A program made the translations under genes and the position numbers. A DNA stretch of 64,000 nucleotides from Rhizopus sp. PT2906 (Eukaryota; Mucoromycota; Mucoromycetes; Mucorales; Rhizopodaceae): positions 62,001 to 126,000 of the forward strand of contig JAMYHX010000042.1 of the NCBI GenBank assembly GCA_025529335.1, given 5' to 3'. The notes below the pieces were generated by a model, which ran no database searches, was not told where the DNA came from, and was given only the letters and a program-made list of their open reading frames with translations. Below, one piece after another: positions 57,333 to 64,000 of the stretch. Numbering within the stretch: position 1 is the stretch's first letter; each line of letters starts with the position of its first letter.

Positions 57333-59829
57333 TTATTTCAATATCATGAGTATAAAGTACAATAGATATGAAACACCAAAGGAGACAAAAAGGCATAGCA
57401 GCATTAGTAACATAGGGTATCTCTTGGGTTCTATTCGATGTGTGTTTGAAAATGTACTGTAATTTGTCTTGTGGTAAAGAGGTAGACTGCTATGAGTCTC
57501 TGAATGCTGACTAGAGAAAAAATGATTGAGAATGGATATGATCCATGATGATTGTTCTTGTTTCCGTTTAGAAGGAGGTTGATTTAATTGCAATTGTCTC
57601 TCTGGGATGAAAAAGTAATTGTCTTGACCACATGAGTACCTTCGCTCTCTGCAGCTCTTGCAGTTCCAAGGGTCCGATCGAGACGACGTGGGATGATCAA
57701 AACTGCAGGAGGAATCAAATGACCGTCTGGCTGGCGACAAAAGTGGAGAATTTATATCAAACGTTCGTTGAGAGTTAGGTGTGAGTAAGGGCGAAGTGGC
57801 AATGGTTTCTAATGAAGGACTTCTGCTACTATGATTACTAAGTGGAGCAAACAGCTTATTCTCGTCGAGATGTTGCTGACTATGATGGCTTACTTGGCTG
57901 ATATCAGGATCATCATCACAACATGTTACAATAGTAGCAATAGTTGTAGAACTCCAAGGTGTATCAGCAATACTGCTTTGATCACTATCGCTATGGACAG
58001 TATTCGTATTGATTCTTAATGAGTTCTGGCTAAAGTTTCGTCTCTGTCTTTTTTCCTCCGCAAACACCAGGTCTCCTCTGAATGAAGTGCGTCGTAAGTC
58101 ATCTGTCAAGGGATTCTGTAACCACTTTGGATAGACATGCACTTTATCTGAAAATAAGGTGCCAATGCCATGTAAATACAGTGAAAAATCATCAACAGGT
58201 TCTAGTAGGCAACAAGATTGAAGCTCTGGCAAGTCGTCACCAATGATCTGAACAAGACAATAAGGGAAACGCACGGCCTCATGACTAGACAAGTTCTCGT
58301 AAGGATATTTCGAAGACTCTAGAATCGAATTCCCTGTTTCATTTTGTGATAGCTGCACCATGACAATATTCGTATCAAGGTAGATGGTCGAGCGAGTGTC
58401 ATGTGCTTGATAAACAGTACGTGTCTGAGCTATTTTTAATACTAACAAAAAAATCGTTCGCACGTGTAAACAAGATTGAACAAAAATAGTAAAGCATATT
58501 CTTCTTACCTGGAATTCTTTCTTTAGAATGAACTTGATTTTCTAGCCTGAAGCACGAATCTTTCATTTGTTGGACGCTTCTTTGAGGTTCCTTTGTACGA
58601 TACTGACAACATGGTTTATCAAAGGTTTTCTTGAAGGAATAACTACCTTTCATCCACTTTGACACGTGTTTCTTCTTTACCCAAAACCTTTGATGAATCT
58701 TACTATAATTGCCCTGATACTGCTCTGAAACGTTTGAAGCTATCGACTCTTGACTGCATTGAGGAGTTTTTCCGAGGCGTTTGTGTGTCTGCTGAGATCG
58801 ACTCTTGATGACGTTATGATCATATCCCTTTTCTTCAACGGCCACAAAATTGATTGTATCATGATCCTTGTTTCCGTAATATCTCATACGTACTATTGAG
58901 TCATGACAAGACGGATTGGCGATTCTTTCAGAGTAATTGGAGAATGTGGGTGTATCGAAATAAATGGATGTTATTTGTACTTTATTGGTGTCACTGATTG
59001 TGGCGATCGATGGCTTGTGCTGGTGATGTGCGCTATAATCATATGATAAGGGAAGGCCGATTTCATTCATGGCTGGGTACAGGTCGGAAGGATGTGTGCT
59101 TTGTATGGTTGCCTTGGATGATAAATAAAGCATTACTTCCAATACATTATCAGGATGAACCCAGTATTTTTTGATTTTCCCTTTTGATACAAAGGGTGCA
59201 CAGACTGGATGTGGTATCAAGTAATTGAGCTGATCAGCAAATTCAAAGAGAACAATAGATGGGTCCCAAAAGGATTTATTTATCATCATGCGCCGTAGTA
59301 ACAGGTCAGTTGAATGTGATTCAAACAGCTCGTCGTAAAGAATAAATAGCTTTAGAAAGCCGGAATAATTCAACTTTGCAAAATGGTACAAGCGATGGAT
59401 ATCAGCTTGGATAATTTTGATTTGTTCCAACAATGAATGATTATCCTCTTTCTTGAGTAAATGGCATGCGGCCATACGTCTTTCTACTTCACCCTTTTTT
59501 AATACAAAAAAGCTGTGAACCTATTCATTTAATTTAGAAAAAAAAAAAAAAAAGAGATGATCAAGATGATGTCCATCTTTGATATTTACTTTGCTCCATT
59601 CAGTTTCAAATCGTTTAGCTACAGTCAGAGAGAGTGAGATGGTGGTGATGTCTCGTTTTAGCTGATAGTAATCCAAGTATGAAAACCTCCAAGGCGCATA
59701 TTTAAGCTCTTCAAACTCTTGTTCAAAAGATGTGTTTGATACACAGGCTCGTGCAACATCTGATAGGGCACTTTGGGTGGCTGGTAAAGGAAGCCAGGAT
59801 AAAGGTAAATGATCAATGACACTGTCCAT
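57333..59829 (-). CDS. SPX-VTC domain protein (vacuolar transporter chaperone, Vtc2/3-like)
   Basis: Related to the vacuolar polyphosphate polymerase complex. Exons 59829-59590, 59520-58509, 58441-57333 (786 residues). Residues 1-180: SPX-like region (APWRFSYLDYYQLK; EWSKVHSFFVLKKGEVERR), which senses inositol pyrophosphates. Residues 220-560: VTC/CYTH-type tunnel domain (ITSIYFDTPTF, VRMRYYG, VAVEEKG, then RTVYQAHDTRSTIYLDTNIVMV, FPYCLVQII, LEPVDDFSLYLHGIGTLFSDKV). The usual ...LEVK strand reads LVQII, so a catalytic Glu and Lys appear lost; this suggests a non-catalytic subunit. A disordered Ser-rich stretch of about 170 residues follows. The C-terminus has one strong membrane segment (MLLMLLCLFVSFGVSYLLYFIL) after RIEPKRYP, instead of the usual three-segment domain. 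An upstream in-frame ATG at 59904 would add 25 residues. Confidence 0.88.
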
Positions 59830-60635
59830 GATATGTAAGAAAGAAAGAAGAAAAAGAGAGAAAGCATGTGCATTGGTGTTTATAAACAAACATTTCAAAA
59901 GCATAATAATTATGTGTACAGGATTAAGCAGCGTGTTATTCTATTGGGTATCTGAGATTATTGCTTGACCTTATTCAAATAGATCTTTGGGGACCTATCC
60001 ATGCATAATGACACAGCCCTTTTTGTTATATTTACATTAGATGTATATACATCAAGGCAGATAGAGAATCATAGAGAGAGAGAGAGAGATGGTAGCATTG
60101 ACTGTTTACATAATACAATCTAGGAATAAAACCAATGCATTAATACAAGAAAAGAGGAGAGGATGTCAAACCGTAAAGAGATGAACACAAAAAAAGATAA
60201 ACAATAACACCAGGTCTTAACGGTGGCTTGTGCATTTCTACATAGAAGCTTCTTTAATAATGATGAAGTGATTTGACTTGGTGTGTTGCATCTATACTGC
60301 TTTATTGTATTTGGATGTACACAATGTTTATCCTTTACAGAGAAGTGCTTTATATATTCATTAACTATTGATACCCCTTCCCCCTTACGCCCTGAATTAC
60401 TCTACATAATCTGAATCATAGTCATTACTTAAATGGTTTAACATTTCAGATCATTGGACTAATCTTTGTATGTTCTTTGGATTAGTTTTATCTTTTTGAA
60501 TAAGCTTTGCAGGAAAGGGACCTGTTACACACCACGCTTAATGTCCGCCATGACGTACACAAACAAATCACACTTTTTATCTACTTCCCCCCCCTCCTCT
60601 CTCTTTTTCTATCTCATTTTAATATTTTCATATAA
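59830..60635. other. Divergent promoter region between the VTC-like gene and CHMP1
   Basis: About 800 nt, AT-rich, with a (GA)n run at about 60074-60090 and C/T-rich DNA just before the CHMP1 start. No gene recognised. Confidence 0.5.
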
Positions 60636-61414
60636 ATGAACGGTTTAGAAAGTAAAGTAAAGAAATATAGACTGTGTTGACTAGATTATAACTTTACTAT
60701 TCTTTTTGTTTTGTAGACCAACTCTTTCAGTTAAAGGTTAGATTAGAAAAATAAACAAAAGCTTTGTTTTTTGTCAACTTGTTTTTACTAGTTTACAGCC
60801 AAGCAACTAAATAAGCAATCAAAACGGTGTCAAAAAGATGAACAAACAGAAAAGAACAAGCTAAAGAAAGCTATACAAGATGGTAATATGGAAGGTGCTC
60901 GTATCTATGCATCGAATGCTATCCGAAAGAAGAATGAATCACTCAACTTGCTCAAGTTATCTTCACGTATTGACGCCGTGGCCAGTCGTGTACAAACGGC
61001 TATTACCATGAGAAAGGTCTCTACTTCCATGGCTAATGTAGTTAAAGGAATGGGTCGAGCAATGGAGACGATGAACTTGGAACAGGTAATTATTATAAAA
61101 GTAGTTAGTTTTAACTTGTGACTGAACTCTACTAGATTTCTATGGTCATGGACAAGTTTGAATCTCAATTTGAAGACTTGGATGTTCAAACAGGATATAT
61201 GGAAGGTGCAATGGCAGGCACAACAACATTAAATACACCACAAGATGAAGTTGAGTCACTCATGCAACAAGTGGCTGATGAACATGGTTTGGAATTAAAC
61301 GGTACCTTGAATGAATTAGAACCAAGTAAACTATTGGGTGAAACAGCTTCCAAACATAAAGAAAGGGACGAAGATAGATTATTGACTGAAAGATTAAAAG
61401 CACTAAGACAATAA
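60636..61414 (+). CDS. DID2: ESCRT-III-associated protein CHMP1/Did2
   Basis: Endosomal sorting protein that recruits the ATPase Vps4 to disassemble ESCRT-III. Exons: 60636-60651, 60717-60736, 60792-61085, 61136-61414 (202 residues). Starts MNGLENQLFQLKFTAKQL, the conserved CHMP1 helix 1; residues 60-110 are the basic helix 2 (RIDAVASRVQTAITMRKVS). The C-terminus DRLLTERLKALRQ is a MIM1 motif that binds Vps4 MIT domains. The first two exons are only 16 and 20 nt, supported by exact match of the encoded NH2-terminus to the family. Size matches (about 200 residues). Confidence 0.96.
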
Positions 61415-61555
61415 TAAATGTATTCTTTATTCCTTTGTTGTTGTTTTTTTTTTCTTTTTTTCATACACGAAAACAAAAAAAAAAAAAAAAAAAATTAAAA
61501 AAGCGAGAGTTGCCTCTTTACAATTTTTTTTTTCTTTCTTTTTTATTTTTTAAAC

Positions 61556-62816
61556 ATGGTTACTGCTATTAACGAATACACTCTTGAAAACAACACGGTT
61601 TTCTCTATTGCTGGAAAGGGTTTAAAGTTAAACACGGCTGAAGATGTAAAAGAATTTGTAGAGACAATTGATCAAATGGATGATCTTGAAGTTATCAAAT
61701 TGAGTGGCAACACAATTGGTGTTGAAGCAGGTCAAGCCTTGGCTGAGGCATTAAAGACAAAGGCCAAGCTCAAGGTTTGTTATTGGTTGTTATAACTAAA
61801 CTTAAACTCATTTGAAAGTTGTATAGCAAGCTTTACTATCCGATATTTTCACAGGTCGTTTATTATCAGAAATTCCCCTGGCCCTTAAGGCACTTTGTGA
61901 CGCTTTTGAACAAGTGGATCTTTTAGAGTTAGACTTGTCTGATAATGCATTCGGTCCAGCTGGTGCACAACCCTTGATTGACTTCTTGAGCAACACAAAG
62001 ACACTTCAAACCTTACGCCTCAACAACAACGGACTCGGTATCGGCGGAGGAACAATGATCGCTCAGGCACTTCAGGCTAATGCAGATAAAGCCAAAGCCG
62101 AAAACCGCACTTCTTCTCTTCGTACCATCATCTGTGGTCGTAACCGTCTTGAAGATGGGTCCTCCAAGGCATTGGCTCGTGCCTTTGCTTCTCATGGTAC
62201 CCTTGAGGTCGTTCGTATGCCTCAAAATGGTATTCGCTCTGATGGTATCCGCACCATCGTCGAAGGCTTAAGGGAATGTAAAAACTTAAAACACTTGGAT
62301 CTCCAAGACAACACATTCACCGTCAAGGGTTCGAAGGCTCTTGCAGCAGCCCTTGGAAGCTGGCCACAGCTTGAAGTCTTGAATGTATCTGACTGTTTGC
62401 TTTCAAGGAAGGGCAGTATCCATGTATTTGGTGCACTTCATCAAAATACTCAGTTACGTGAACTGATGGCTCAGTATAATGAAATTCAAGCAGATGCGAT
62501 CAGAATCTTGGCAGATGCAGTAAAGGGGCATTTGAACTTGCTTGAAAAAGTCGAGTTGAACGGAAATAGGTTTGACGAATCAGATCCTGCTGTTGATATA
62601 TTAAAGGAAGCTCTTGCAAAATGGGATCATGAAGATGCCTTAGATGAATTAGATGATATGGAAGAAATAGACTCAGAAGAAGAGGAGGAAGAGGAAGAAG
62701 AAGAAGAAGAAGACGAGGTTGTGAAAGAAGCTAGAGAGGCAGAGTCACAGACACCTCTACCAGATAAAGACCAAGAAGAGGAACTGGTTGAAAAGTTAAG
62801 CAAAACTCATATTTAA
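61556..62816 (+). CDS. RNA1: Ran GTPase-activating protein
   Basis: Cytosolic activator of Ran GTP hydrolysis, needed for nuclear transport. Exons 61556-61774 and 61827-62816 (402 residues). It is built of about 11 leucine-rich repeats of the ribonuclease-inhibitor type (residues 30-345). The invariant loop SDIFTGRLLSEIP carries the Arg (about residue 84) important in Rna1. The C-terminus has the expected acidic tail (a run of about 15 Glu/Asp) and a short basic end. Length matches fission yeast Rna1 (386). The gene is convergent with the endopolyphosphatase, 17 nt between stops. Confidence 0.97.
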
Positions 62817-62833
62817 AAGTGTATGTGTTTTTA

Positions 62834-64000
62834 TTAATAAACTATACTATCGCCGTCATCATCATCATCATCATAGTCTGTAAAATTTATAGTCTTGATC
62901 ACCATATGTTCACGATAAAGTGACCATAGCTCGTTCTGTTGAGGATCGTTTGTTACCATGGCTTTAGCCAGATTGTAATAAGATGCCACGGATAAGTCAG
63001 GCATGTGGTATGCATCTTGAGTGGTATATTCTAATTCATATTCCAAGTGATCATGTGAGTTCCATTTAGTCAAATTGGAGTAGTATTGTGCGTAACCTAG
63101 CAGATGGCCCAATCGGTCTGTTTGGTTGACTTCATACTGATAAATACGAAAGGTGGGATAATAGACAGGTAGAATAGATGGTGCCACTTGTATAACGACA
63201 AGCGGAGGTGGGGATATAAAGTTGATATCTATGCTTTGGTACATGCTGTACAACCAATCGGTGTAGGCACTGATGTCTCTTTGGGTAGAGATCTCTTGAC
63301 GCTTACCATCAAAGATAAGGAAATGATCCATGTTGAGATGAGCAAAGAAATGACCCAAAATGACGTCTGTATAATCTGATGCGATTCGCATAAATTGTGA
63401 TAGACAACTGTTCCTGTAATCACGGGGAGATGGAGGGACATGGCCGGTCACGTATATTTTGGCATTTTTCATACGAGCCATACTAAGCTGTCTTTCGAGC
63501 CACTTGAGTTGTATATGGGCTGGGCTGCTTGCACGATTGCAATTTTGTACGGCCTTGTTCTTGTTATAAAAGTACATGGTGTTTAATGAAATGACATACA
63601 TATTTGGTGTAACCTGAATCATGAAATAGCCTCCTTGACGGAACGTTGAGCGTTGTGAATGGGGTATCCAATGATTCCAAAGTGTGCCATAAAAATCAAG
63701 CAAGTCCCCATCTTTATCAGGACCTCCCATCTGGTTATGAGGAAATACGTCATTATTACCAAAACTAGGAATAACAGGGATATCTTTAAAGGTATCTAAC
63801 ATCAGATCTGTCGTGCGTTGATTCAGTCCGTAAACGTCTTTTCGCTTTCTTTTGTTATTTTTCTTATCCCAGTTGTGTCTGACATGAATGTGTTTCAGAA
63901 TGATTTTCAAAACAATAGCTATGGGGACTTACTTTGCATTATCGCCTGTCCATATGACAAAGTCTAACTTATCTAGCCATTCTTTTGATATCCAGCCAAG
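62834..64000 (-). CDS. PPN1: Endopolyphosphatase, partial at the right edge
   Basis: Vacuolar enzyme that cuts long polyphosphate chains. Visible exons: 63933 to beyond 64000 and 63878-62834; the N-terminal part lies outside the window. Calcineurin-like metallophosphatase motifs in order: WTGDNA (across the intron), PSFGNND with the catalytic Asn-Asp, YVTGHVPPSPR, and GHFFAHLNMDHF, the metal-binding His motif. The GNNDVFPHN wording is typical of Ppn1 and acid sphingomyelinase-like phosphodiesterases. The extreme C-terminus is a run of Asp (DYDDDDDDGD). In yeast Ppn1 is an N-terminally anchored vacuolar protein; the anchor is not visible here. Confidence 0.93.

Noticed and set aside
1..64000. 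tRNA, rRNA or snRNA genes
   Set aside because: I looked for tRNA B-box-like sequence (GGTTCGA-type) and long conserved rRNA stretches and saw none that folded into a cloverleaf by eye; tRNAscan-SE and Infernal would settle it.

Overview
The window is nuclear DNA from an early-diverging filamentous fungus, most likely Mucoromycota (Mucorales-like). Evidence: AT-rich intergenic DNA, genes cut by many short GT-AG introns (nearly all 46-77 nt), fungal-specific genes (a SHO1 osmosensor, a GPI-type chitin deacetylase, an NDT80/PhoG factor), a full-length neurofibromin homologue, and LINE and Fanzor-type relics. All gene models were built by hand from reading frames and splice signals; each listed exon chain keeps one open frame.

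Layout. 0.7-2.7 kb (-): NDT80/PhoG transcription factor. 2.7-6.6 kb: gene-poor, with a 682 bp foldback element (TA target site, arms of about 267 bp). 6.6-11.8 kb (-): kinesin-3. 12.6-14.8 kb: transposon graveyard, a decayed Fanzor (TnpB-like) gene abutting a 5'-truncated LINE. 14.9-16.1 kb (-): RING-H2 protein. 17.2-18.0 kb (+): SDH3. 19.5-21.1 kb (+): 396-residue orphan. 21.3-22.3 kb (-): MICOS subunit. 23.4 kb (+): RPS29. 24.0-25.0 kb (+): SHO1. 25.1-26.8 kb (-): MFS transporter with an HMG-box-like N-terminus. 27.2-27.9 kb (+): PRL-type phosphatase. 28.3-29.0 kb (-): Cys-rich GPI-type surface protein. 30.5-31.4 kb (-): C2H2 factor. 33.2-34.6 kb (+): chitin deacetylase. 37.4-46.4 kb (+): NF1/IRA RasGAP. 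46.7-49.3 kb (-): M13 metallopeptidase. 50.9-51.7 kb: LINE and foldback-element remnants. 51.9-54.1 kb (+): CAF-1 large subunit. 54.4-55.8 kb (-): ZIP zinc transporter. 56.4-57.3 kb (+): ChaC cyclotransferase. 57.3-59.8 kb (-): SPX-VTC protein. 60.6-61.4 kb (+): CHMP1/Did2. 61.6-62.8 kb (+): RanGAP. 62.8 kb to the edge (-): endopolyphosphatase, partial.

Most genes are unrelated housekeeping or signalling genes, as expected for a fungal chromosome; there are no operons. Loose themes are Ras/stress signalling (NF1, SHO1, C2H2 factor), cell surface (chitin deacetylase, GPI protein) and polyphosphate (SPX-VTC and endopolyphosphatase within 7 kb). Several convergent pairs have stop codons only 12-58 nt apart, so their 3' UTRs must overlap.

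Most worth a second look: the HMG-box/MFS fusion, the Fanzor relic, a microexon of 2 or 11 nt needed to keep NF1 in frame, the long-arm foldback element, and a VTC protein that appears to have lost catalytic residues and most of its membrane domain.
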